Below, in pieces: positions 43,801 to 54,200 of a stretch of 64,000 nt of DNA (the stretch's first letter is position 1; each line of letters begins with the position of its first letter). The stretch lies in assembly GCF_900090045.1 (NCBI RefSeq), contig NC_041783.1, forward strand, positions 1,801,001 through 1,865,000. The letters are read 5' to 3'. The position numbers were made by a program, and so were the translations under genes. The notes beneath the pieces are model-generated. The model ran no database searches. It worked only from the letters and a program-made list of their open reading frames with translations, and was not told the origin of the DNA. Source of the stretch: Plasmodium malariae (lineage: Eukaryota; Apicomplexa; Aconoidasida; Haemosporida; Plasmodiidae).

Positions 43801-46421
43801 CAGAAAATGATAACAATAATAATAATAATAGTACCAATAATAATATTAGTAACAATAATAATAATAGTACCAATAATAATAATAGTACCAATAATAATAA
43901 TAGTACCAATAATAATAATAGTACCAATAATAATAATAGTACCAATAATAATAATAGTACCAATAATAATAATAGTACCAATAATAATAATAGTACCAAT
44001 AATAATAATAGTACCAATAATAATAATAATAATAATAATAACAATAATGGTAATAGTAGTAACAATAATAGTAATAGTAGTAACAATAATAGTAATAGTA
44101 GTAACAATAATAGTAATAGTAGTAACAATAATAGTAATAGTAGTAACAATAATAGTAATAATAATAATATTTCTTATGACAAAAAGGAAATTACTACTAA
44201 CTGCCATATTTCTAGTGTTGATCCTTTAGGTTGTTCTAATATTGATTACTATGATCGTTTTAGTGGAAAAAATCAGTTCGCTTATTATGCAGACGATTTT
44301 TATGATTTTCAAAAATCAACTAGCCAAACGACGAATGATATGTTAAATACAGAATATTTCAACAAGGTAGAAGAGTATAACAAAATGTTTACGTACAACT
44401 CTTATAACAAACAAGTGGAGGAAAATATACCGGATCAAATGAATAATACTAATTTAATAATACACAGAAAAAATTATAATCATTTTTTACCAAATTTTTT
44501 AATTGATAGTAAATCTTCAATAAACTTAGAATCAAATTCATTTGAAAGCACAACATTAAGTGCATTGGGACATCCTAATAATGATAATTTAGAAAGTAAC
44601 AATCTGTTAAAACATTTTACTGCTTCTGAGCAAAATGAGGATAGAAGCCTCTGTGCGCTCCCTGAGATGAATCATAAGCCGGTGAATATACATAACGATA
44701 AGAATTTAGATCAAAATTGTAATAGTGGTACTAGTTCTACCAGTAATTTGAATATCAATTGTATGAGCGTAAACAGTATGAGCGTGAATAGTATCATTGC
44801 GAATAGCAACAGTGTGAATAGTTATGACACGAATAATCATAGCATGAGTAAATACGGTACGAAAAATTATGGTGCTAATAATTATGGATCTAATACTTAC
44901 AGTGCTAATACGTATGGTTCTAATACTTGTGGTTCGAATACTTATGGATCTAATACGTATAGTTCTAATGCTTATGGATCTAATACGTATAGTTCTAATG
45001 CTTATGGTTCTAATGCTTATGGTTCTAATGCGTATGGTTCTAATGCTTATGGTTCTAATGCTTATGGTTCTAATGCTTATGCTTATGGTTCTAATACTTA
45101 TGGTACGAATAATCATAGCAGTGGTAATTACAGTAACTCAAGCTGCTGTGCAAAGGAAGAGGTGGATGAATTTAACTTATATTTTTCAAGTTTTTTCAAC
45201 AGCTTCTCAGATAAAGGGGGAAAAAAAAATGATGCAGATACATTATTCTGCTATCTAGACAAGAATAACAAATTTATTGATGAAGATGATAAAAGATATG
45301 AACAGCAAGAATTTTATTACCTTGATGATTTTCGTCCAGAGAAAAAAATTTATGAAAACAATAAAAGGGAATACAATGATTTAAGAAATGTACTGCACAT
45401 CCCTAAAGAGATACACGATATCGTAAATGAGGATAATATTACTACTGATATATATGATAGTAACAAAAATAGTAACAACTTAGAAGAAGGATATAACAAC
45501 ATTAATGTACATTACTTAGGTTTCAACTTGTCTCATTTAATAAAATCAAATGAAGATATATTAGCAAAGAATGAAAATATATCGTCTAATAATACATACT
45601 CTAGTGAAAATGAAATAGAAGGCAAAAAAGGCGAAAAAAATGTGTTAGGCGATTATGATGATAAAGAGTACCAATCAAGATATATCAATAATAGTGCCAT
45701 GTGCTACGTGCAAATCGCAGATTCACATATACCCACGAACCGCTCAGATATGGGCGAATCGAATAATAGCAATAATAATGGCAATAATAATAATAACAGT
45801 AAAAGCAAAAATAATAGCAGCAATAGCAACAGTAATAACAATCGTAATTATAGTATTGATAATAATTATAATGATAATAATTATAATGATAATATTTATA
45901 ATGATGATAGTTGTAATGATGATAATTGTAATGATAGTTGTAATGATGGTAGTTGTAATGATGATAGTTGTAATGATGATAGTTATAATAATAATAATAA
46001 TTGTAATTATAGTAATGATAAGGATAATAATGTTAATAATAATAATGATAAAAAAAATAATAATAATAATGATAAAAAAAATAATAATAATAATGATAAA
46101 AAAAATAATAATAATAATGATAAAAAAAATAATAATAATAATGATAAAAATAATAATAATAATAATGATAAAAATAATAATAATAATAATAATGATAATA
46201 ATGATAAAAAGCTAAATATTAATAACAAAATAAGCGATGAAATGCTAAAAAAGTTAATAAGCCTATATACCAAAAACAAATCATCAATTTTCACTTCTCA
46301 TATGCTTAGTTATCTAAATAATGTATTATGTGAAATAAATAACGACTTAGAAATATTCAACAAATTCAATGTGAAGACTTCAATCAAAAATACGAATGAC
46401 AATAAAAATGCAAAACAGTAA
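40869..46421 (+). CDS. Large single-RRM RNA-binding protein (CELF-like RRM)
   Basis: This single-exon protein has 1850 residues from ATG 40869 (MNSTYYELKNSSNGN). The frame is open further upstream, but only through the pyrimidine-rich leader and without an ATG. One RRM lies at about 834-915, with RNP2 KLFFGNL and RNP1 RGSGFVTF (875-882). The linker IILKDRRSKSRGSGF and the end HKPLEVRFPENKEEKN resemble Bruno/CELF-type RRMs. The rest is Asn/Ser-rich with many repeats: NNNNST, SNSSNNN, GSNAY, CNDDS and NDKKNNNN. A better-conserved helical C-terminus (ISDEMLKKLISLYTKN, SHMLSYLNNVLCEI) suggests a second small functional element. RNA binding is supported by the RRM; targets and process are unknown. 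Neighbours give no functional clue. Confidence 0.93.
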   Translation: MNSTYYELKNSSNGNMLDDFLSYPNFLKFIDNSNNNDNENFEESRKYIHREITKTLNANSAKIGRNSDERNVQGSSNNNKTLSKNIKNQNKKDYSYSSSNKDEDETKWNKNRNNYVNYSNSSSSNSNTYNNSSIYNNANNYNNANSCNNGYNYNSANNFNNGSNYNINNTKSSNTVISSLQKSSVVQNEVCDNKRESNSYRKKSEINNEDASRINEAILLNQKENLLKHEFFSSEENKNALYEQADDKRINRNLIHFIFENEEKFNFSTKSKEFHSYEMQNSSNNINNIHDNNNSNNISNNISNNDGNNISNNISNNDMNNFSKYYNSNYSITEEPHANVLNSGEFNNTKKRPNNLLPSAKVEDKKKKKEKENLIYFFNKHRVENNESLERDIIYSDPLKNRSLRYNALRNAMHAGMSNSINGNMLDVNKMYKYENKNKAQIFFQKKVNEKKENCKIHRIENNPNKYKKYNNLKDNFYLNNNKKYFCTNVDYIKNKSEFFLRTDTDERIYANNMMYDDYFTIENLEKCDDKKEYNNSSESRVNRSNGNVNGNGNSISSRSNNGGMIKNSMLGYRFRKNIDNKEFISNKNKYENFMEINNINKRSMNDEEFRGNSLNDFSLDDFTSEHSCMRKDYFNTNINNDVKIDLNYNEDIENNNTVMDANLKEVIPEHNNAKLLNNTHFIPYKIMYENQNKQEKKYRNIHINSSIQIEEEKESLGKQMNSLLSGKNTYYQKKCDTAICENYEANNSSSNNGDASDHLYSNSNCNRNSSSIRNMNGDHGIMSKVINANDSGGFTRELPKFEHIDIGGSYDIEESKESNTNKLNDINEKENFVVKLFFGNLAPITTEKDMHTLFSNFGECDSLIILKDRRSKSRGSGFVTFYNMQEAINAIKSLNNKIILSGAHKPLEVRFPENKEEKNLRTKLLNAAKWKGKKIAPSGCLAISTEDILNQSTLNMNSSGNNNVSLINTNDSSYFFSENDNNNNNNSTNNNISNNNNNSTNNNNSTNNNNSTNNNNSTNNNNSTNNNNSTNNNNSTNNNNSTNNNNSTNNNNNNNNNNNGNSSNNNSNSSNNNSNSSNNNSNSSNNNSNSSNNNSNNNNISYDKKEITTNCHISSVDPLGCSNIDYYDRFSGKNQFAYYADDFYDFQKSTSQTTNDMLNTEYFNKVEEYNKMFTYNSYNKQVEENIPDQMNNTNLIIHRKNYNHFLPNFLIDSKSSINLESNSFESTTLSALGHPNNDNLESNNLLKHFTASEQNEDRSLCALPEMNHKPVNIHNDKNLDQNCNSGTSSTSNLNINCMSVNSMSVNSIIANSNSVNSYDTNNHSMSKYGTKNYGANNYGSNTYSANTYGSNTCGSNTYGSNTYSSNAYGSNTYSSNAYGSNAYGSNAYGSNAYGSNAYGSNAYAYGSNTYGTNNHSSGNYSNSSCCAKEEVDEFNLYFSSFFNSFSDKGGKKNDADTLFCYLDKNNKFIDEDDKRYEQQEFYYLDDFRPEKKIYENNKREYNDLRNVLHIPKEIHDIVNEDNITTDIYDSNKNSNNLEEGYNNINVHYLGFNLSHLIKSNEDILAKNENISSNNTYSSENEIEGKKGEKNVLGDYDDKEYQSRYINNSAMCYVQIADSHIPTNRSDMGESNNSNNNGNNNNNSKSKNNSSNSNSNNNRNYSIDNNYNDNNYNDNIYNDDSCNDDNCNDSCNDGSCNDDSCNDDSYNNNNNCNYSNDKDNNVNNNNDKKNNNNNDKKNNNNNDKKNNNNNDKKNNNNNDKNNNNNNDKNNNNNNNDNNDKKLNINNKISDEMLKKLISLYTKNKSSIFTSHMLSYLNNVLCEINNDLEIFNKFNVKTSIKNTNDNKNAKQ
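43840..44165 (+). repeat. Asn-rich coding microsatellites in the RRM gene
   Basis: An 18-bp unit (AATAATAATAATAGTACC) in about nine copies encodes NNNNST. It is followed by AGTAGTAACAATAATAGTAAT-like units encoding SNSSNNN. The array lies just after the RRM. Confidence 0.95.
44840..45110 (+). repeat. 15-bp coding repeat (GSNAY/GSNTY) in the RRM gene
   Basis: Roughly 18 copies of GGTTCTAATGCTTAT-like units encode Gly-Ser-Asn-Ala/Thr-Tyr. This is a Tyr/Gly/Ser-rich low-complexity segment unlike the Asn runs elsewhere in the protein. Confidence 0.95.
45855..46210 (+). repeat. Coding repeats CNDDS and NDKKNNNN in the RRM gene
   Basis: TGTAATGATGATAGT-type units encode Cys-Asn-Asp-Asp-Ser with unusually many cysteines. 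They are followed by 24-bp or shorter AATGATAAAAAAAATAAT-type units encoding NDKKNNNN. Confidence 0.93.
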
Positions 46422-47674
46422 AATAGGAAAATAAGGAGATTAACATGGCTTGATGTTTCTCTGATTTGACCCCATAAATCTCTTTTTCAAAAAACATATC
46501 GTATATATTCATACGTATTTATATACGCATGCAGGTAAATTCACGTACACAAGTATATATGTATATAAGTGTATACGTGGGCATGCATATAATACCCTTG
46601 ATAAAGTCGTTCATCATTCTTAGCATTGATAAATACTTCATCTTTCCTTGCTGTTTTTCAATGATGAGAGATATTTCATTCATAACAATTTTTGTTTATA
46701 CATTTAAAAGAGTTCTTTATAAGAGCCCTTATATGTGAATATGGATATGCATATATTATATACATGTGCATGTATATATATGCTAACATGCATATATTCC
46801 TATAGTGCACAACTTACGTAAAACTAGGGGTATTAAAAAAAAAACAAAATGATGAAATAATTTACAAAAATACGTGTGGTATTCAATATATGCTCTACTA
46901 TTCATTATTATTTTATTATTCAGTTCTACGTATGTAAGAAATAAAAAAAAAAAAAAAAAAGGCTATTATTTTATTAATACACCTAACTGCAAATGTATTA
47001 TGTATGTATATATTTATGTATTTATGTATATGCATACAAATCGCGCTTTATTTTTTATTTTACTTATACCCATATTCGCATGCATTACGCCTATATATAT
47101 ATATAAATGTTCATATTTATGTATATTTATTTATATATAAGTGCATAAAATACGCGTATTCTCCAATACATGCTTAACTATATTAAAAGTATAAACCTTA
47201 TAATACAAACAGATGTAATTTCAAAAACAAAAAGAGAAAATTTGTCTTTTTGATAACAAGAAATTATGTAACTGAAAATTTTATATTAATGATTACATGA
47301 ATTATAACTATATGCACAACCACTATTCCTTTACTTTTTAATAAAACATAAGTAACTCCTTTGCCTTTATGGAATATAAGCTCATGCATAATATAATATG
47401 CATACGCGTACACGATGAACTTCTAAATTTATTATTGTTATCTTGTTTCATATCATTTAGTTTTGTTTTATAATACAAACATTTTATTTTTTTTAATTTT
47501 TTTTTTTTTTTATTGAGAACTTGCTTAAATTTGTGCATGTTTATAAAGCTCATTATTTTTACTGTTAAATTTTCTTTTCCTTAAGCCAATAGATATGTCC
47601 ACACATGCTATTAGCGGTATTATCAAGAATATTTTTTTAGCCTTCGCACGAACATAAGCATATATCTGTCTAAC

Positions 47675-47717
<43 letters not shown>

Positions 47718-48033
47718 GCACATATTTTTACATTTTTGCTCGTATATCACCATACAACTATTTTGATATCCCCAAACTTTACTCTTGTTTTGGAAAATAC
47801 ACAAATATATCTTTCATTTTTTGCTTACATGAGAGAATAGAAAAAAATAATCACTTAGTAAAAAATATTTACAAAAAAAAAAAAAAAAAAGAAGAAAAGG
47901 ATCAGAAAAAAAGAGATCTATGTAAAATTAAAGAAATAAATAAAACAGAGAATATAAGCATATATATTTGCCAAAGTAGAATTATTTATGCACATTAACA
48001 TATGTACAGTTTCAAACTGGAAAAAGCAAAATT
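46422..48033. other. Convergent intergenic region between the RRM and VPS9 genes
   Basis: Two 3' flanks meet here. TA microsatellites lie at 47673-47709. Two ATG ORFs occur: 47338-47553 on minus (71 codons, MSFINMHKFKQVLN start) and 47708-47998 on plus (96 codons, starting inside a TA repeat and crossing a poly-A tract). Neither has recognisable homology, and both could be chance ORFs or UTR sequence. Confidence 0.5.
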
Positions 48034-49522
48034 TTACACATCCTTTATATCACAAAGATAAATGATGGAAGTATGAAATATTGTGAAGATAAAAGACAAC
48101 TTGTCAATTTTTTCAGACGCTTTTAAATTATCTATATACATGTGTAAATGAATAGAATGACTTATTATGTTTTGTACTTGACCATACGATATGGCAGCGA
48201 CAAGGATAGCAATTAAACTGTCACTATTAATGTCATAAATAGCTAAATTTTGTTTTTTTAAATTCTGATTTGTGCAGGAAATTATTTCACATATTATTTT
48301 ACTTATGTTATCTAAAATGATGATCTTGTCAATTGGGTTGTTACATTTTTCAATCTGCAAATTTACAATTATGAACATAAAGAAGTCCAACCATGTAGAC
48401 ACTTTTCCAGTATCGGTATAAATACATACTCACGTGTAATAACTCACGTGTAATAACTCACGCGTAATAACTCACTCGCATGATATAACACATGTTCACA
48501 CAACTACGTATACATGTAACACATTTACGATGGCTCATATGCTTAAATTATATGAAATTTTAAAAAAATACACAATGATAGTTCTAATTTCTTGACTAAG
48601 GAATATTTTACAATTTGCACAATTTTCAAAAAACATAAATGTATATATATGTACAAAATTATGTACAATTGTACTTGTTTCGTTTTCAAACCTGTTTAAT
48701 ATGAAAGGAGAGTGTTTCCACGTGGAATAAGCTAACATTTTCTAGACCTAATTTTTTTAAAAAACAATTTAAGTCTTTTCTAAGATAATTCATTTTTTCT
48801 TGAATTTTAGATTCTATTTTTTCATAATATTTAATTAATTGTTTCCATATGATGCTATATAAATAAGAATAGGTATATTTAATTAATGAAGTTTTTATAT
48901 CTTTTCCAAAAAGTTTTTCATTAGCATTATTTTGTAATTTTAAAGTATCATCTACGATTGTTATAATTTTTTTCCCTATGCAGTTTTCATATCCTTTGAC
49001 AATAATGTATGTATAGATAAAATGTGATAATTTTGAATATAAGAACTGTCTACAATTTCCATTTTTATTAAAAAATAAAGTTAAATCATTTTTATATTTT
49101 ATTAAATCTTTACTACTATTCTCATTAGGATTGTTACTAAGATGATAATGCAGGGATACATTTTCTTCCCATTGCACTCCCCATTCCCCTTCCACAGGTA
49201 TATTAATAAAAATTATTTTCAAAAAATTATAATTCGAATTTGTTTCTATTTTTATAATCTCACATATTCTATTCTCTTCAAAACCATAACTAGTATAAAC
49301 AAATTTTGTATCACTTTCAATGCATTGATCAAACAAGTTTATATATATATCTTTTAAATGACTCTTACAAAATATATGCTTTTTTATAAAGTCCAAATCG
49401 ATTTGTACGTTCATCAACGTTTTAACTTCTGGCAATAAAATTATATGACTATTCTTCGACAGCTTATTATACAAATTTTTGTATTTGTTAAGTAAAATAT
49501 TTATCACTGGGTGACTTCTCAT
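48034..49522 (-). CDS. VPS9-domain protein, putative Rab5-family guanine nucleotide exchange factor
   Basis: Two exons, 49522-48692 and 48354-48034, join in frame to give 383 residues. The join creates FHIKQ-IEKCNNPIDKIIILDNISKII. This fits the start of a VPS9 domain, where a P-x-x-K-L segment precedes helices. Exon 2 then has YDINSDSLIAILVAAISYGQ, matching the family's D-x-L-L-P-x-L helix and its signature Asp, followed by ISHSIHLHMYIDNL, the usual S-x-x-x-x-I-x-x-F region. The first 230 residues show no recognised domain, but contain a well-ordered mixed sequence and no Asn repeats. VPS9 proteins activate Rab5-type GTPases on early endosomes, so a trafficking role is inferred. The intron contains a CACGTG-bearing tandem repeat. 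The ATG at 49522 is the first in frame in the exon. Family assignment rests on pattern recognition of a divergent domain. Confidence 0.8.
48425..48480. repeat. 14-bp tandem repeat with CACGTG cores in the VPS9-gene intron
   Basis: Four copies of ACTCACGTGTAATA-like units lie within the intron at 48691-48355. Two contain the palindrome CACGTG, one has CACGCG and one has CACTCG. Confidence 0.9.
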
Positions 49523-50004
49523 TGCTTCCGTTGTGTTGTTTCTTCTGGATTATAATTGACTCAAGTGGGTTTTCACTTTGAAAATGCATACATCTATATA
49601 TTATTTATATACCATTACAAAATATTTGCATGGCATATAAACAATCCTATACTTATTAACATCACATCCGTAATAATGCCCTTACCATTGTGTTAAGCAT
49701 TTTTTTTATATTCATTAACAAAGCAAAAAAAAAAAAAAAAAAAAAAAAAGAACGGTTTTTCAAGCGTATACTTCACTCAATTTCATTTGTAATTCCGCAA
49801 AAAAATATATGTTACCCGACATATATATATATATATATATATATATACCTGACTCATTCAAAAAGGATGATCATAATGTAAACTTCAATATTTCCATATT
49901 TTAAAATATAAATTTGTTCCCCTTTTTTAGAGCTTTAAAATGGTACAATTTTTTTTGCAGAACGTTTTGGTTATTCCGGAAAAAATAAAAATAAAGTAAA
50001 TACA

Positions 50005-50097
50005 AAATGTATACAAAATAAATGCAAAACACATGCAAAATGTATACAAAATAAATGCAAAACACATGCAAAATGTATACAAAATAAATACAAAACT
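50005..50097. repeat. 33-bp tandem repeat
   Basis: Nearly three copies of an ATGTATACAAAATAAATGCA-starting unit followed by AAACACATGCAAA. It lies upstream of the VPS9 gene. Confidence 0.9.
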
Positions 50098-50146
50098 GAT
50101 GTAAAAAAAAAAAATATAAAATACAGTAAAAAGCTTAATCCTGCAT

Positions 50147-50487
50147 TTAAGAAATATATTCTATAAAATGTAGTATCGCCTCAGCAGGAAAATGAAAGAA
50201 CCTCCTTGCAGAAGTTGAAAAAAAAAAATATATATATTATGTATGTATAATTATATGTGCATACCATGCACGAATCTATTGCTTTATATGCTATTCTTAG
50301 CAGCTCTTTTCTTTAATGTTAGAAGAATTGTGTTTTTACCTTCTTCGACCTCAAATGCACATAGCGAGCACCTCTCTTACCTCATTGTCAGTCTTTGACA
50401 GGAATTTCGTAAAGTTTAGTAACTCATTTAAGAGTAAACATTTAATTGTAAATTTTAAAACGGTTTGTTTTTTGCGTAAATTATTAT
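50147..50487 (-). CDS. Candidate 3' exons of a small unrecognised gene
   Basis: A minus-strand segment, 50487 to 50361, is open and Lys/Asn/Glu-rich and reads as amphipathic helix: FTIKCLLLNELLNFTKFL then SKTDNEVREVLAM. A pyrimidine-rich tract and an AG at 50489-50488 precede it, as at an intron acceptor. A GT at 50360 could splice to 50204-50147, giving RFFHFPAEAILHFIEYIS and a stop; alternatively the frame stops at 50351. No ATG-bearing first exon was found between here and the AP2 stop codon, so the model is incomplete. Plus-strand ORF 50316-50504 over the same bases has an ATG but a less coding-like composition. The product is not recognised. Confidence 0.28.
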
Positions 50488-51212
50488 CTCATTCAAATTA
50501 TTGAAATGAAAAGGCAGAATTATGAGAGAATTAAAATTAAAAAAAAAAAAAAAAATGAAAAAAAATTTCAAAGTATTTTTTTTTCTTTTATTCCTTTACA
50601 TATTATATATGTATATATATATATGTAAATAATATAATAAGGAAATATACAATAACAAAAAAAAATTTTAAATCTATAAAAGTATATATATAAAAACTAT
50701 GTGGACTATAATACATAACTAAAAATAATAAAATAAAAGGATAGATTAATTATAATAAAAAAAAAAAAAAAGTGGAAAATGATAAAAAAAGTTTTGTAAA
50801 AAGATTAATAAATTATATGGTATATTATTAAGATTATGGTTAATTTTATATATACAAATCTAGAAATCTAGATTGTAAAAAAAAAGAAAAGAAAAAGAAA
50901 ATTTTTTTCTTTTCACATATTTTAAACTCTTACAATATTTGGTTATGTATAATGCTGTATATATTATACATACATACATATACACGAATACATATATATT
51001 TGCATGTAATACATATTGGTAATATAACAATGATTTTATATATATAGCTTAATTTTAGTTAGTCTATTTTTATTTTTTTTTTTAATTACTACATTAATTC
51101 TGTTTTTTAATTATTTTAACATTATATAGTTAATATTTTTTTTTTTATTAAATTTTTGTTAATTTTGGTTAATTCTCTGTTAATTTTTCCTTAATTTTCT
51201 ATTAAATCTCTG

Positions 51213-54200
51213 TTAATAGGACGTGTTGTATGTCTGCAAATCAAGTGAATGGATGATCAACCGCTGTATTTCTAAGGACTGAGCTGATGGCAAAATGTTG
51301 TTTAATATTTCCGTGCTAAATAATTTGAGATAAGGAATAAGGGATGATACTCCAATAGAGTTTTGCGTATATTTTATATGATATTTTAAGGACTGTTCTT
51401 TCCTTTTCCTTTCACCATTTAATATATCTTCTAGCTTCACATTATTTGTTATGTTCAAATTTTTATATATGTTAAATACTTTAGGTATACAATTCATAAG
51501 AATATCATTTAGGCATATTATTATGGCAGTTTTCAATAACTCGTAGTATTTATCATCTACGTTGAGTATTGGGAAAATATCATCTTCAGAATTCTAAAAA
51601 GTAAAATACATAAAAAAATATTAAGAAATGAAAGAATTCAAAAGAGATAGCAGTAATGGGAATGCAGTTATGTAAACATAAATATAAATATTTTTTTTTC
51701 TTGACATATTATATGCGGCATGTACAAACCACAACACAATGGAACATAAAAAATGAAATATAAACGCTATTAGGAGTAAATATTTTTAAAAAAATGGAAA
51801 AATTGGCGCAAAAACAGAGCCATCATAATATTGTATGCAATATATGCAAACTAAGCAACATGCACGGTATAAACAAATATTCGAGCAGTATATACTGTGT
51901 TATGCACTTTATGTGCACCTCTTTCCTTCCTCCTCTTTACCTTTTTTGCTTCTCCGGATGCATCTTGTCTGGTGTGATCACTGAGGATGTTGTTCACGTC
52001 CTGTGGATGGTCATACATATCATCTGGGGTATCATTATTTTGTAATTCTTGTTTGTTCTTACAAACACTACTGCTGCTATTATGATGGAAATTGTAGAGA
52101 GAACCGTGTCTAGAATTATCAGAGCTAGAATTATAAAAATGGGTTAAATTATTTGAATTTATTTGTGTCTGTTCTGAATTAATACTAATATTATTGCAAC
52201 TGTTATTACAATTGCTATTACTGTTACCATTATTATTCATATTAGTACTTGTAGCACAATTATAATCGCTTAACTTGTTTTGCCTTTTAATTTGTTGTAT
52301 AGCCTCAATACTTAACTTATAAGCCTCTTTCACTCCTCTTCTAATAACTGAATATGCCTTTCTATAACCATTAATTTTTATACGGAAGCACTTATTAGCT
52401 TCGTCATAAATTAGTCCATCCACAAATTTACACTTATTTACTTCTTTATTTATTCTTATATCTCTTTCTTCTACAGTTTCATCTATAAATGTATTATTAA
52501 AACTGAAAGGCTTATTATTATCTGAGTCAAAATTATACGATTTGTATATATCCTCTTTATTATTTTCATACTGCTCCTCTGAAGGATATACTGCTGCCAT
52601 GTTGTTTGTATATCCAAAGCACAACTTTTCATCTATAATTTGAGTGTTCAGTTTATTTATTATATTAGCATCTGTTAAGGTTTTACAGTTATGAAGCAAA
52701 TGTTCATATCCTACTACTACACCATTCAAATTTTTCCCGTACAATTCATGACATTGTTCGGCATAGCTAGCTGTCATATGCAGCTTGTTTTTATTACAAC
52801 TACTACTACTACCACCTCCAACATTGTTACTAGTACTAACACTACTACTACTGCTACTACCTCCAACATTATTTTCTCCACTTTCTACATTGTTATTACC
52901 ATTGATAATACTCACATTATTGTAAGTGCCCGCACCGTCATTGTCAACCCCATTTGTGCTTGCATTTATTCTCACATTACTATTATTATTATTATTATTA
53001 TCGTCGTTATTATCACCATTAATGAAATTCCTCATTAGGATGTTATGATTCAAATTTTTATTATTACTACTACTACAACTACTACAAGCACCCTTGGTGG
53101 TGCTATTTTTGTATTCGTCTGATTTGGTCATATCATTTTTTATATGTTCACTTTTAATATAATAATCTTGGATGTTATTATTATGTATATTGTCTACTTC
53201 ATATATATGAGTGGGCGAATAATTATTATAATTCGTAGTTATTCCTGTATTACTTATTGCACTATTACTTGATGAAATATTAAGCATATTGTTATTATTG
53301 GCCTTATTAAATAAGCTGCTGTTGTTATTTTTGTTTTCTTTCATCATATCAGGATCGTTTAAAAAGTGAATTAAGCTCGAGTCGATAGCATTACCACAAC
53401 TACTACTGCTGTTAGTTCCATTATTATTATTATTATTATTATTGATATTACTACTACTATTCGTAATAGTAGCATCCGTAGAAGCAGCACTGTTATCATA
53501 TTTCGATGGGGCGTAACTCGATCTACTACCCTTCTTGTTATTATCATTACTACTATTACCCTTACTGGATTTTAGGTTATACACTGCCTTATCGTTTTCC
53601 GTATTACTGTAGTTTTCCTCATAACATACACTATTGCTGCTGCTATTGCTGTTACAGTTCATAATACCACTTGCCTTTTTTTCTGAAACATAATCGTACA
53701 CATTCGCTTGTGTATTAGTTCTATTGTCACTTTTCAAATTGAAGTTACCTCTTCTCTCATTTAACGTGTACAAGTCTTTATGATTACTCATATTACATAA
53801 GGATGTAGTTTTCTTCTCGCTTAATTCACCCAAATTAACCGAATCGGTAATAAAGTTTGCCTTTTCATCTTTTATTATTCCGTTCTTTACATTATACTTG
53901 TAATTACATGTCATACTTGAGCTTTTGTGAGGATAACTTTTTCCTTTGTTTGTTTCTAAAATACGATTTCTAAACTCAGCAGCTAATTTATAAGCTTGAT
54001 AAACTCCTCTTGTTCTAACTCCAAATGATTTTCTAAAACCACATACACTAACAGTCCAGTAATTTCTTCTTTTATCAAAGAACATACCTTGTAATTTTGG
54101 TAAGCTAGCAGCTTGATTTAATATTTCACTTTTCGGTAGCCTTACATTTACACTGTTGTCAATTAAGCTATCTAGCTTTTCCGTACTCTTTTTAATGGAT

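Larger units (their letters stand above)
49523..51212. other. Intergenic region between the VPS9 gene and the AP2 gene
   Basis: It is mostly AT repeats and poly-A tracts, with a 33-bp repeat at 50005-50097. A short GC-richer island at about 50150-50490 stands out and is listed as a candidate small gene. The remainder should be the VPS9 upstream flank and the AP2 3' UTR. Confidence 0.5.

Noticed and set aside
43780..44229. Long Ile/Val- and Leu-rich open frames on both strands in the RRM gene
   Set aside because: These are frame shadows of AAT/AGT microsatellites inside a well-supported coding region.
48425..48480. Regularly spaced short repeats considered as a CRISPR array
   Set aside because: The units are directly adjacent with no spacers, and the DNA is eukaryotic nuclear intron sequence.
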